The notes beneath the pieces are model-generated. The model had not been told where the DNA came from and made no database searches. It worked only from the letters and a program-made list of their open reading frames with translations. Shown here one piece after another: positions 1 through 6,143 of a stretch of 7,133 nt of DNA; positions within the stretch are counted from its first letter, which is position 1, and every line of letters starts with the position of its first letter. Origin of the DNA: an uncultured Eubacteriales bacterium (lineage in GTDB: Bacteria; Bacillota; Clostridia; Christensenellales; UBA1242); NCBI GenBank assembly GCA_948971535.1, contig CARFEX010000043.1, forward strand, positions 1-7,133, written 5' to 3'. The translations under genes were made by a program, and so were the position numbers.

Positions 1-772
1 CAAAGATTTAGGTGGAATTATAGGTAACTGTAAAAATTATGACGTTTCAAACTGTCAAAATTTTGGTGGAGTTGTAGGCTCAGCAGAATATGTGGGCGGA
101 ATAATAGGTAGGTCATTATCAAATGCAATAAGCCATGTACAAAACTATGGTCAGGTCAATGGCTTTTCATATTGTGGTGGAGTAATAGGTGAAATTGATG
201 GAGGTGGTTCTATCACAAATGCAACAAATTACGGAAAAGTTATTTCAGACAGTTTTGATGTAGGTGGAGTAATAGGAAGAATAACCTTACAATCTGAAAC
301 AGTAGCATCACATCTTATAAATGAGGGAGATGTAGAAGGTAGAAATTCAGTAGGTGGAATATTGGGTGCTTTAGGTTATAAAAGCAAACTTTTAAACAGC
401 TATGCGAAATGTAATATAAATGCAAAAGGTGATATATCTCATACAGGTGCTATTGTAGGCTTTACTACGAATACAACAGAAATAGAAAATTGCTTCTTTG
501 TAGGAACAGCAAGCGGAATAGGAGTAAATCCAATACGAGGTACAAGTACTTCATGGGCACCAACAGTTCTAGTAAAAAATGTATATTCAGTGATTACAGG
601 TAGTGTAAGTCCAGCAAAAACATATTCGCAAGGTGAATTCGCATCATACCAATTAGCGGGTAGTATTAATGATGGTAACCCAGTTATGAAAGAGCTATTT
701 AATGTATTTGAGCCAAATGGAACTGCAGTAATAAGTTATTTCACTTCTAATGGTTTCGTAAAATTTAATTAA
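1..772 (+). CDS. GLUG-like repeat protein, 3' part only
   Basis: The frame is open from base 2 to the TAA at 770-772, so this is the C-terminal ~256 residues of a longer protein whose start lies outside the window. The GTG at 92 is an internal valine, not a start. The visible part carries recurrent GG[IV][IVL]G motifs at bases 11-25, 65-79, 95-109, 176-190, 263-277 and 353-367, with a degenerate GAIVG at 446-460. From base 95 on they recur every 27-31 residues, each preceded by an N-[YE]-G-x-V type segment (NYGQV, NYGKV, NEGDV). This resembles the GLUG motif of bacterial surface or secreted proteins, where repeats probably form stacked beta structure. After base 460 the repeats fade into a ~100-residue tail. 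No LPXTG motif, terminal hydrophobic anchor or SLH domain is visible at the C-terminus, so surface attachment, if any, must depend on the missing N-terminal part. A surface or adhesion role is inferred from the repeat type only. Confidence 0.75.
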   Translation, partial: KDLGGIIGNCKNYDVSNCQNFGGVVGSAEYVGGIIGRSLSNAISHVQNYGQVNGFSYCGGVIGEIDGGGSITNATNYGKVISDSFDVGGVIGRITLQSETVASHLINEGDVEGRNSVGGILGALGYKSKLLNSYAKCNINAKGDISHTGAIVGFTTNTTEIENCFFVGTASGIGVNPIRGTSTSWAPTVLVKNVYSVITGSVSPAKTYSQGEFASYQLAGSINDGNPVMKELFNVFEPNGTAVISYFTSNGFVKFN

Positions 773-785
773 TATATAAAAAAAT

Positions 786-814
786 AAAAGATAGGTTAAC
801 AGCCTATCTTTTTT
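786..814 (+). terminator. Rho-independent terminator of the GLUG-repeat gene
   Basis: A 10-bp perfect stem (AAAAGATAGG, 786-795, with CCTATCTTTT, 803-812) encloses a 7-base loop and runs into a T tract at 809-814. It lies 13 bases after the stop codon at 772. A-rich sequence on the left flank gives a weaker U-tail for the opposite direction, so it may also back up termination from rpsT. Confidence 0.85.
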
Positions 815-848
815 ATAATATTATATATTTGTATAGTTTAAAGAATAT

Positions 849-879
849 AAAAAGACATGAAAATCCTTTCATATCTTTT
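849..879 (-). terminator. Rho-independent terminator of rpsT
   Basis: On the minus strand the arms at 867-879 and 850-862 form a 13-bp stem with one G-U wobble (opposite bases 856 and 873) and a 4-base loop (863-866), followed by a T run (complement of 849-853). On the plus strand the wobble becomes a C-A mismatch, which supports minus-strand use. It starts 4 bases past the rpsT stop codon. Confidence 0.85.
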
Positions 880-882
880 ACA

Positions 883-1155
883 CTATTTTGCTTCTTTAAT
901 TGATTCAATCATCTTAGCATAACGAGCTTTCTTTCTGTTAGCGCTATTAACGTGGATAACGTTATCTTTAGCTGCACTATCCATCAAAGATACAACTTCT
1001 CTATACATTTCTTCTGCAACAGCGAGGTCTTTGTTATTAACTGCTGATTTGAATTTTTTTGCATATGTAGAAATGCGAGATTTGATTGCTTTATTTTGAG
1101 CAGTTTTCTTTTCAATGATAAGTACTCTTTTCTTTGCTGATTTAATGTTTGGCAT
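883..1155 (-). CDS. rpsT: 30S ribosomal protein S20
   Basis: The 90-residue, strongly basic product has the usual S20 length. It shows the family hallmarks: an N-terminal MPNIKSAKKR followed by a Q-N-K-x-x-K-S segment, and a C-terminal VIHVNSANRKKAR segment (about residues 66-78), matching the usual IHxNxAxRKKxR motif. S20 binds 16S rRNA early in assembly of the small subunit. The ATG at 1155-1153 follows an AAAGGAG site (1168-1162 on the minus strand) with six bases between, which fixes the start. The gene is monocistronic, with its own promoter and terminator, and diverges from gpr. An rpsT/gpr divergent pair is a familiar arrangement in Clostridia, so this context agrees with the assignment. 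Confidence 0.98.
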   Translation of the reverse strand: MPNIKSAKKRVLIIEKKTAQNKAIKSRISTYAKKFKSAVNNKDLAVAEEMYREVVSLMDSAAKDNVIHVNSANRKKARYAKMIESIKEAK

Positions 1156-1183
1156 ATCTATCTCCTTTAAAATTATCTATTTG

Positions 1184-1212
1184 AGTATAGCACAAACATT
1201 GAAATAAGGCAA
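1184..1212 (-). promoter_or_regulatory. Probable sigma-A promoter of rpsT
   Basis: Read on the minus strand: a -35 box TTGCCT (1212-1207), exactly 17 bases of spacer, then a -10 box TATACT (1189-1184) preceded by TG plus one base (extended -10). The predicted start near 1177 gives a leader of about 21 bases carrying the AAAGGAG site. The match to the vegetative consensus is strong, as expected for a ribosomal protein gene. Confidence 0.8.
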
Positions 1213-1240
1213 GTAAAATAAATAAATTTTTTTAAATTTA
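1213..1240 (-). promoter_or_regulatory. A/T-rich tract upstream of the rpsT -35 box, possible UP element
   Basis: Directly upstream of the rpsT -35 box is an almost pure A/T stretch with A- and T-tracts, in the position where the RNA polymerase alpha subunit binds UP elements. It contains a 7-bp inverted repeat (TAAATTT at 1223-1229, AAATTTA at 1234-1240) separated by four T. The tract is in the right place for a strong ribosomal promoter, but A/T tracts are common in this genome, so function is an inference. Confidence 0.35.
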
Positions 1241-1241
1241 A

Positions 1242-1248
1242 CATAATA
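1242..1248 (+). promoter_or_regulatory. Possible forespore-type -10 element for gpr
   Basis: CATAATA at 1242-1248 resembles the -10 consensus of forespore sigma factors (sigma-G/F, roughly CATWHTA), which drive gpr in Bacillus. An AAATA at 1220-1224, 17 bases upstream, is a partial match to their -35 pattern GHATR. The -10 ends only five bases before the gpr ATG, so a transcript from here would be nearly leaderless. In DNA this A/T-rich such a match can arise by chance. Confidence 0.3.
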
Positions 1249-1253
1249 TTTCT

Positions 1254-2024
1254 ATGTTTGACTTAATTGATGAAAGCGGAAAGGATTTAGAAAGATTTGG
1301 TTATACGGTAAAACAGATAGGTTTTGCCGATATTTCAGTTGCATTTTTAGAGGTTGAAAATGTTGAAAAGGAAAAAGAATTATTACTTCCACAAGGTAGT
1401 TATTATATCATCAATTCTCCAAACCTATATGACTATGATGAAAGTGTAAAAGAAAGAACGGTATTTTTATTGCAAGATAGACTAAAAACACTTCTCGAAA
1501 ACCAAAAAGTTGATGTTAATGACAAGCTTTTAATAGTCGGACTAGGTAATCCAGATATAGACGCAGATAGCCTAGGAAAGTATGTGATTGATGATGTTTA
1601 TATAGATGCTCTTAATGAGAATAATAAATTGTACAAATTCTGTCCTAATATATATTTTTCCACAGGAATAAAAACCTTTGATATGGTAGCAATTCTAGTG
1701 CAGGGGCTTGAAATACAAAGTGTAATAGTTGTGGATGCACTAGCAACATCAAGCATTGAAAGATTAGGGCGAAGTATTCAATTGTCCTCTGCAGGAATGA
1801 CACCAGGAAGTGGTGTAAATAAACTTGGAAATAGAATTAGTCATTCTTCAATCGGTGTGCCATGTATTTCAATCGGTGTGCCATTTATGTTGTATTCTAG
1901 TTCATTAAATTTAGCTCATGAAGCTAAAAAAGAAGAAATATTACTGACCCCAAAAGATGTAAGTCAAAACGTTAAATATATGGCATCTCTAATAGCCTCA
2001 GCTCTCAATAATTTAATGCCATAA
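1254..2024 (+). CDS. gpr: Germination protease GPR (spore endopeptidase), compact form
   Basis: GPR is the atypical aspartic endopeptidase that degrades the small acid-soluble proteins coating spore DNA during germination. The family core is clear: VGLGNPDIDADSLG (residues 95-108), STGIKT (136-141), VVDALATSSIERL (159-171), GMTPGSGV (181-188) and IGVPCISIGVP (200-210). Asp105 and Asp161 fall where the two essential aspartates of Bacillus GPR (D127 and D193) lie. At 256 residues it is much shorter than Bacillus GPR (about 370). The start MFDLIDES aligns with the RTDLAVE region just after the Bacillus propeptide, so little or no propeptide exists. A long stretch between SLNLA (217-221) and the LTPKDV tail (231-236) is also missing. 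An in-frame stop at 1239-1241 rules out an upstream extension, and no Shine-Dalgarno sequence is visible. First gene of the operon, divergent from rpsT. Confidence 0.93.
   Translation: MFDLIDESGKDLERFGYTVKQIGFADISVAFLEVENVEKEKELLLPQGSYYIINSPNLYDYDESVKERTVFLLQDRLKTLLENQKVDVNDKLLIVGLGNPDIDADSLGKYVIDDVYIDALNENNKLYKFCPNIYFSTGIKTFDMVAILVQGLEIQSVIVVDALATSSIERLGRSIQLSSAGMTPGSGVNKLGNRISHSSIGVPCISIGVPFMLYSSSLNLAHEAKKEEILLTPKDVSQNVKYMASLIASALNNLMP
1847..1884 (+). repeat. 17-base direct repeat inside gpr
   Basis: TTCAATCGGTGTGCCAT occurs exactly at 1847-1863 and 1868-1884, a period of 21 bases or seven codons. It encodes the doubled SIGVP of SIGVPCISIGVPF. The protein doublet is a GPR family feature (GVPVIAIGVP in Bacillus), but here the DNA copies are identical as well. 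Confidence 0.9.
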
Positions 2025-2052
2025 TAAAAAGAGAAAAAATAAAGGAGGAAGA

Positions 2053-2610
2053 ATGAACGGTTTATATTTATTGATACCAACTTTCTTTATCTTGCTATTA
2101 ACAATGCCAGTATTTATCGAAGTAAAGGGAACTTTAAATGTACTAAATATGTCAGGAGTTCTTTCAGTCTTTGTTTTTAAAAAGAAAATACAACACATCT
2201 GTTATCAAATAAAAGGTAAAACATTTATTTTGCAAGATGAAGGAGGGACAAATGAAAAAGAGGTAGCATTTGATAGTCAAGAAGTGATATTGTATGAAGA
2301 ATTTGTAAAGCAAATAAAAAATAAAACTCGCCTAAAAGAACTTTTTGTTTTTTATAATATAGGTCTTTCCGATGCCTTTCTTTCAGCAATGGTTTCAGGC
2401 ACAATTAATATTGCTTTACTTATATTTTTTACCTCAATTAAAAATAAAAAACCAACGGCATCTTTGGGTGTATACGATACCGTTTCCTATAATAAAGAGG
2501 TGTTTGAAATCTCAGTGAAAGGCAAAGTTTCTATTTCTTTATTTGATGTTGTATATTCTTTTGTAAATTCGGTTATTCTAAGTAAGAAACGAGCAAACAA
2601 CAAAATATAG
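2053..2610 (+). CDS. DUF2953 protein, YtfI-like
   Basis: A 185-residue protein with an N-terminal hydrophobic segment (about residues 3-22), probably a membrane anchor. A mixed central part follows, then NIGLSDAFLSAMVSGTIN (about residues 102-119) running into another hydrophobic stretch. The G-x-x-DA-x-x-x-A-x-x-x-G pattern and a late K-G-K-V-S-I segment resemble DUF2953 proteins such as Bacillus YtfI. The biochemical function is unknown. The strongest support is context: the next gene is a YtfJ homologue, and ytfI-ytfJ adjacency is conserved among spore formers, suggesting a role linked to forespore or spore membranes. The ATG at 2053 has an excellent AAAGGAGG site (2041-2048), unlike gpr. 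It starts 28 bases after gpr. It is slightly shorter than many DUF2953 proteins and diverged, so the family call rests on pattern and neighbourhood. Confidence 0.7.
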   Translation: MNGLYLLIPTFFILLLTMPVFIEVKGTLNVLNMSGVLSVFVFKKKIQHICYQIKGKTFILQDEGGTNEKEVAFDSQEVILYEEFVKQIKNKTRLKELFVFYNIGLSDAFLSAMVSGTINIALLIFFTSIKNKKPTASLGVYDTVSYNKEVFEISVKGKVSISLFDVVYSFVNSVILSKKRANNKI

Positions 2611-2648
2611 TACTAGTATGCAAAGCATAACTACAATAAGGAGTGTAT

Positions 2649-3056
2649 ATGAAAATTTATAAAAACAGTGAAAGTATAAATGAACTTATCGATGGTGCAA
2701 TGGATAAAATCAAAACTATTGTGGACTCAAGCACAATTATTGGAGAAAAAGTTGAGTCTATAGATGGCACAGTAATCATACCAATCTCAAAAGTAACTGT
2801 GGGTTATGTTGTAGGAGGAGGCGAGTATGCAGACCTTTCTTCAAGACGTGTCGCAAACCACTTCCCTATGGCTGGTGGCTCGTCAGGTGGTATGAGTGTA
2901 ACACCTGTTGGTTTTTTGATAGAAAAAGAAGGGGAAGTTAAGTTTATCAACGTAGAAAACAAGTCGCTTTATCAAACAGTTCTCAATATGTTTAATGCAC
3001 TTCTTGCAAAAGTAGAAGAAAAGAGTGCTAGTGAGGCTAATGATGAAGAAGTATAA
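2649..3056 (+). CDS. ytfJ: Spore protein of the YtfJ/GerW family
   Basis: The product of 135 residues carries the diagnostic family core: PISKVTVGYVVGGGEY (residues 45-60) and a glycine-rich FPMAGGSSGGMSVTPVGFLI (72-91), with a V-x-F-I-N-V segment close behind. In Bacillus, YtfJ (GerW) is made in the forespore and is needed for normal germination; its biochemical role is not settled. The start is ATG 2649, not the in-frame GTG at 2643: the AAGGAG site at 2638-2643 overlaps that GTG and sits five bases before the ATG. No signal peptide or membrane segment is visible, and the tail is acidic (residues 122-135). The gene follows the ytfI-like gene by 38 bases, and its 3' end overlaps the carboxypeptidase start by 14 bases, implying translational coupling. 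The family assignment is secure; the sporulation role is by homology. Confidence 0.93.
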   Translation: MKIYKNSESINELIDGAMDKIKTIVDSSTIIGEKVESIDGTVIIPISKVTVGYVVGGGEYADLSSRRVANHFPMAGGSSGGMSVTPVGFLIEKEGEVKFINVENKSLYQTVLNMFNALLAKVEEKSASEANDEEV

Positions 3057-4212
3057 ATTAAGCCATTTTATCAGTCTTGTTTTTGCTTTGGTGTTTTTGG
3101 CAACGGCTATCGCAGGTAGCGTTATGCTAGCAAGTACTCCAGCTAAAAATAGTTCACTCAATGCTTCAGCAGAAGTATATTCCTCAGCAAAAGCTATGAC
3201 TGTTATGGAGGCAGGAAGTAAGAGGGTTCTTTATAGTAAAAACAACCAACAAAAATTACCAATGGCAAGCACCACTAAAATTATGACTGCTATAACAGCA
3301 ATCGAAAATGCAAAAGACTTTGATACTAGATTTGAAATATCACCAAAAGCAGTAGGTGTATCAGGAACAAGTATCTATTTGCGAAAGGGTGAAACATTAT
3401 CACTAAGAGAACTTTTGTATGGGCTTATGCTTGTTTCAGGCAATGATGCAAGTGTAGCAATAGGAGAACATGTAGGTGGCAATGTTAAAAATTTTATTGA
3501 CCTTATGAATAAAACTGCATTAAAAATAGGTGCAAAAAACTCTCACTTTGATAACACTCATGGGCTTGATTCACCAACTCATTATACTACAGCTTACGAC
3601 TTAGCGCTCATTACAAGTTATGCACTTGCAAATCCAATATTTAAAGAGATTGTTTCAACTAAAAATATCAGAATAGAAAGTGGAGAAGGTAAAACAAGAT
3701 ATCTTAAAAATAAAAATAGATTGCTCAATAGCTTTACAGGTTGTAACGGTGTTAAAACAGGTTTTACTGATGATGCAGGTAGATGTTTGGTTTCTTCTGC
3801 TGAGCGAAACGGAATGACTCTTGTTAGCGTAGTACTAAATTGTGGGCCTATGTTTGAAGAATGTTCAAGCCTTATGGAAAGAGGTTTTTCAGAATATAAA
3901 CTTTTTGATTTAGCTTATGATTATCAATTACCAAAAACAATAAAAGTGGAAAATGGACGTGAAGAAGAAGTTGAAATTTATACAAAAGGGCATTACTTTT
4001 ACCCGCTCCGTGATGATGAATTAAATAAGATAAATTATAAATACAATCTTACTTCTAGTATTGAAGCTCCATTAAAAGCAGATACAGAAATAGGAGAAGT
4101 TGAAATTTATATTGATAAAGACTTGCATTTTTCTGAAAAAATCTTTACAATGAAAGGAGTAAGGGGAAATACTATTTGGCATAAACTCAAAGATATGTTG
4201 TCAAATTGGTAA
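3043..4212 (+). CDS. Serine-type D-Ala-D-Ala carboxypeptidase (PBP5/DacF class)
   Basis: An S11-family penicillin-binding protein that trims the terminal D-Ala from peptidoglycan stem peptides outside the membrane. With the start at ATG 3043 it has 389 residues and all three catalytic motifs: S76-T-T-K79 (nucleophile and general base), S132-G-N, and K238-T-G. A lysine-rich N-terminus and hydrophobic stretch (about 9-30) form a signal peptide; ASA|E near residue 43 is one possible cleavage site. About residues 280-370 correspond to the PBP5 C-terminal beta domain. The last residues, IWHKLKDMLSNW, look like the short amphipathic membrane anchor typical of this class. The gene overlaps ytfJ by 14 bases. 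ATG 3040 and 3043 are both possible; a GAGG at 3033-3036 suits 3043 better, and the GTG at 3025 is unlikely. Proximity to ytfJ and gpr suggests a spore-cortex enzyme such as DacF, but a vegetative role cannot be excluded. Confidence 0.93.
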   Translation: MKKYKLSHFISLVFALVFLATAIAGSVMLASTPAKNSSLNASAEVYSSAKAMTVMEAGSKRVLYSKNNQQKLPMASTTKIMTAITAIENAKDFDTRFEISPKAVGVSGTSIYLRKGETLSLRELLYGLMLVSGNDASVAIGEHVGGNVKNFIDLMNKTALKIGAKNSHFDNTHGLDSPTHYTTAYDLALITSYALANPIFKEIVSTKNIRIESGEGKTRYLKNKNRLLNSFTGCNGVKTGFTDDAGRCLVSSAERNGMTLVSVVLNCGPMFEECSSLMERGFSEYKLFDLAYDYQLPKTIKVENGREEEVEIYTKGHYFYPLRDDELNKINYKYNLTSSIEAPLKADTEIGEVEIYIDKDLHFSEKIFTMKGVRGNTIWHKLKDMLSNW

Positions 4213-4221
4213 GTAATTCAA

Positions 4222-4929
4222 ATGAGATTAAACAAGTTTTTATCAAATTCAGGGGTGGCATCAAGACGTAAAAGTGATGACCTCATTTCTCAGGGAAAAG
4301 TTCGAGTGAACGGAAAAACAGTAACCGAATTTGGAACTATAATAAATGAAAAAAAAGACAAAGTAGAAGTTGAAGGAAAGGCGGTTTGCCTTCCTTCTTC
4401 ATTTGTATATATCAAACTTAATAAGCCAAAAGGTTATGCATGTACTGCAAACGATGAAAAGGGCAGAAAAACTATTTATGAGCTTGTTAAGTGTGAAGAA
4501 CGTCTTTTTTCAGTAGGCAGACTAGATTATGATACTGAAGGCTTGATAATATTAACTAATGATGGCGACTTTGCTAATAAAATTGCACATCCAAAATATG
4601 CAATAGAAAAAGAATATAAAGTGAACATTGAAGGAGAAATAAAAGAAAGCGAACTTGCAGTAATGAGAAAAGGTGCAGTCGTAGAAGGCGAAAAAATGCC
4701 ATCAGCAAAAGTAAAATTTTTATCTTATGAAAATGGAATAACCAAACTTTCAGTGGTAATAGATGAGGGACAAAATAGACAAGTTCGCCGTATGTTTGAA
4801 GCAATCGGCAAGGATATAAAACAGCTCAAAAGAATACGTATCGGCGGAGTTAAATTAGGTGGCATAAAAAGAGGCGACTATCGTGATTTAACACCAGAAG
4901 AACTTGATATGCTAGTGAGAGGGAAATAA
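4222..4929 (+). CDS. rluB: Pseudouridine synthase, RluB/RsuA family
   Basis: Isomerises a uridine to pseudouridine in ribosomal RNA; the RluB branch acts on helix 89 of 23S rRNA. The 235-residue protein starts with an S4 RNA-binding domain (MRLNKFLSNSGVASRRK, then KVRVNG at about 26-31). The catalytic domain has the motif GRLDYDTEGLIILTNDG (99-115) with the nucleophile Asp102, and the conserved EGQNRQVRRM (182-191). The length is normal for the family. It begins nine bases after the carboxypeptidase stop. No good Shine-Dalgarno is seen before ATG 4222, so translation may depend on coupling to the upstream gene. Bacillus also keeps a D,D-carboxypeptidase gene (dacB) near rluB, with spmA-spmB between; those two are absent here. 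RluB rather than RsuA or RluE is favoured by this context, but the exact target nucleotide is not visible in the sequence. Confidence 0.9.
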   Translation: MRLNKFLSNSGVASRRKSDDLISQGKVRVNGKTVTEFGTIINEKKDKVEVEGKAVCLPSSFVYIKLNKPKGYACTANDEKGRKTIYELVKCEERLFSVGRLDYDTEGLIILTNDGDFANKIAHPKYAIEKEYKVNIEGEIKESELAVMRKGAVVEGEKMPSAKVKFLSYENGITKLSVVIDEGQNRQVRRMFEAIGKDIKQLKRIRIGGVKLGGIKRGDYRDLTPEELDMLVRGK

Positions 4930-6143
4930 TGGATATTGCAATAATCGGAGCCGGCGCAGCAGGGCTTTTTGCTGGTGGTTATTTAGCTCCGAAACATAAA
5001 GTTACCATTTTTGATGGAAACGAAAAGTGTGGAAAAAAACTTTATATAACAGGAAAAGGAAGATGTAATATTACAAATTACTGTGAAAAGGAAGAGTATC
5101 TAGACAATGTTGTCAATGGCAAAAGATTTATGATGAGTGCAATAAGTCAGTTTACTCCACAAAATACAATAGAGTTTTTTAATTCTCTTGGTTTAAAAAC
5201 CAAAGTTGAGCGAGGCAATAGAGTATTTCCAATTTCAGATAAGTCGAATGATGTGATAAAAGCACTTTTAAAACATTGTGAGGGCTGTCAAATTAGATTA
5301 GAAGAAAAGGTAAAATCAGTTCAAAAGCAAAATGATAAATTAGTAGTCAAAACTTTAAAGAGCGAGCAAAAGTTTGATAAAGTAATAATTGCAACAGGAG
5401 GGAAAAGCTACCCATTAACTGGTAGTGATGGTGACGGTTACAATTTTGCTAGAAAAATAGGACATAGTATTGTCAAACCTTGTAGTGCATTGGTCGCTAT
5501 AGAACTTGATGATGCTTTTGTAAAACAAATTCAGGGATTGCCACTAAAGAATGTCGAAATAAAATCATTAGCGGACAAAAAAAAATATCAATTATTTGGC
5601 GAAATGATGTTTACTGATATAGGCATCACAGGTCCAATCGTATTATCACTGTCAAGTCAGATTAATAAGGCAAACGATATATCTCTGTCTATAGATTTTA
5701 AGCCAGCCCTTGAAAGAGAAAAACTAGTTGAGCGACTAAAACGAGATTTTAATGCAAATTTAAATAAAAATATTTCATATATTATAAAAGGGCTATTGCC
5801 TAACAACTTAGTACCAATTTTTTTAAATACATGCCAAATAAATGGTGATAAAAAAGTAAATAGCATAACAGTTATAGAGCGAAATAGAATAGTTGAAACT
5901 TTAAAAAATTTTCCACTCAAATATAAAAAATTGTATCCACTTGAAAGTGGTATCGTGACAAGTGGCGGAGTTGAACTTAAAGAAATCAATCCAAAAACTA
6001 TGGAGTCAAAGCTGTGCAGTGGGCTTTATTTTATAGGCGAAGTTTTAGATGTGGATTGCTTGACAGGAGGTTTCAATCTTCAAACAGCATTTTCAACGGC
6101 TTACTCGTGCCAAAAAGCAATAAATAAGGAGGAAATATGTTAA
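4929..6143 (+). CDS. NAD(P)/FAD-dependent oxidoreductase, BaiN/HI0933 (YtfP/YhiN) family
   Basis: A 404-residue flavoprotein of the usual family length. The N-terminal FAD-binding fold has the dinucleotide motif G7-A-G-A-A-G12 and the family signature CGKKLYITGKGRCNITN (34-50). Further matches are ATGGKSYPLTGSDGDGYNFA (155-174), GEMMFTDIGITGP (224-236) and the C-terminal FAD motif GEVLDVDCLTGGFNLQTAFST (370-390). The family includes poorly characterised enzymes named BaiN, RdsA, YhiN and YtfP, often labelled aminoacetone oxidase-like in databases; the physiological substrate here is unknown. ATG 4929 overlaps the rluB stop by one base (TAATG), a coupling arrangement, with a purine-rich GAGAGGG upstream. 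The gene order rluB-flavoprotein recurs in Clostridia. Family confidence is high, substrate confidence none. Confidence 0.92.
   Translation: MDIAIIGAGAAGLFAGGYLAPKHKVTIFDGNEKCGKKLYITGKGRCNITNYCEKEEYLDNVVNGKRFMMSAISQFTPQNTIEFFNSLGLKTKVERGNRVFPISDKSNDVIKALLKHCEGCQIRLEEKVKSVQKQNDKLVVKTLKSEQKFDKVIIATGGKSYPLTGSDGDGYNFARKIGHSIVKPCSALVAIELDDAFVKQIQGLPLKNVEIKSLADKKKYQLFGEMMFTDIGITGPIVLSLSSQINKANDISLSIDFKPALEREKLVERLKRDFNANLNKNISYIIKGLLPNNLVPIFLNTCQINGDKKVNSITVIERNRIVETLKNFPLKYKKLYPLESGIVTSGGVELKEINPKTMESKLCSGLYFIGEVLDVDCLTGGFNLQTAFSTAYSCQKAINKEEIC

Noticed and set aside
92..772. GTG at 92 as the start of a complete 226-residue protein
   Set aside because: The frame is open through to the window start and the same repeat motif continues upstream of 92, with no ribosome binding site before it. 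The gene is truncated, not short.
1199..1227. TTGAAA plus ATAAAT as a sigma-A promoter for gpr
   Set aside because: The -35 is fair and the spacing of 17 is right, but the -10 is poor and lies in A/T tracts where such matches are expected by chance.
2013..2198. Minus-strand open frame opposite the ytfI-like gene
   Set aside because: It lies opposite a well-supported gene with an excellent ribosome binding site, has low-complexity hydrophobic content and resembles no known family; a shadow frame.
2616..2632. Small inverted repeat before ytfJ (TATGC-AAA-GCATA) as a terminator or operator
   Set aside because: The stem is only five pairs plus two more across a bulge, with no T run. It is too weak to call a terminator inside an otherwise continuous operon.
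2883..3161. Minus-strand open frame across the ytfJ/carboxypeptidase junction
   Set aside because: Antisense to two conserved genes including their family motifs; its sequence shows no recognisable domain and no ribosome binding site was found.
4574..4804. Minus-strand leucine-rich open frame inside rluB
   Set aside because: Its leucine/phenylalanine richness is what the antisense of a lysine/glutamate-rich gene gives; it covers conserved rluB sequence.
5657..5989. Minus-strand serine/leucine-rich open frame inside the flavoprotein gene
   Set aside because: Antisense shadow of a conserved gene, with composition expected from reversed A-rich coding sequence.
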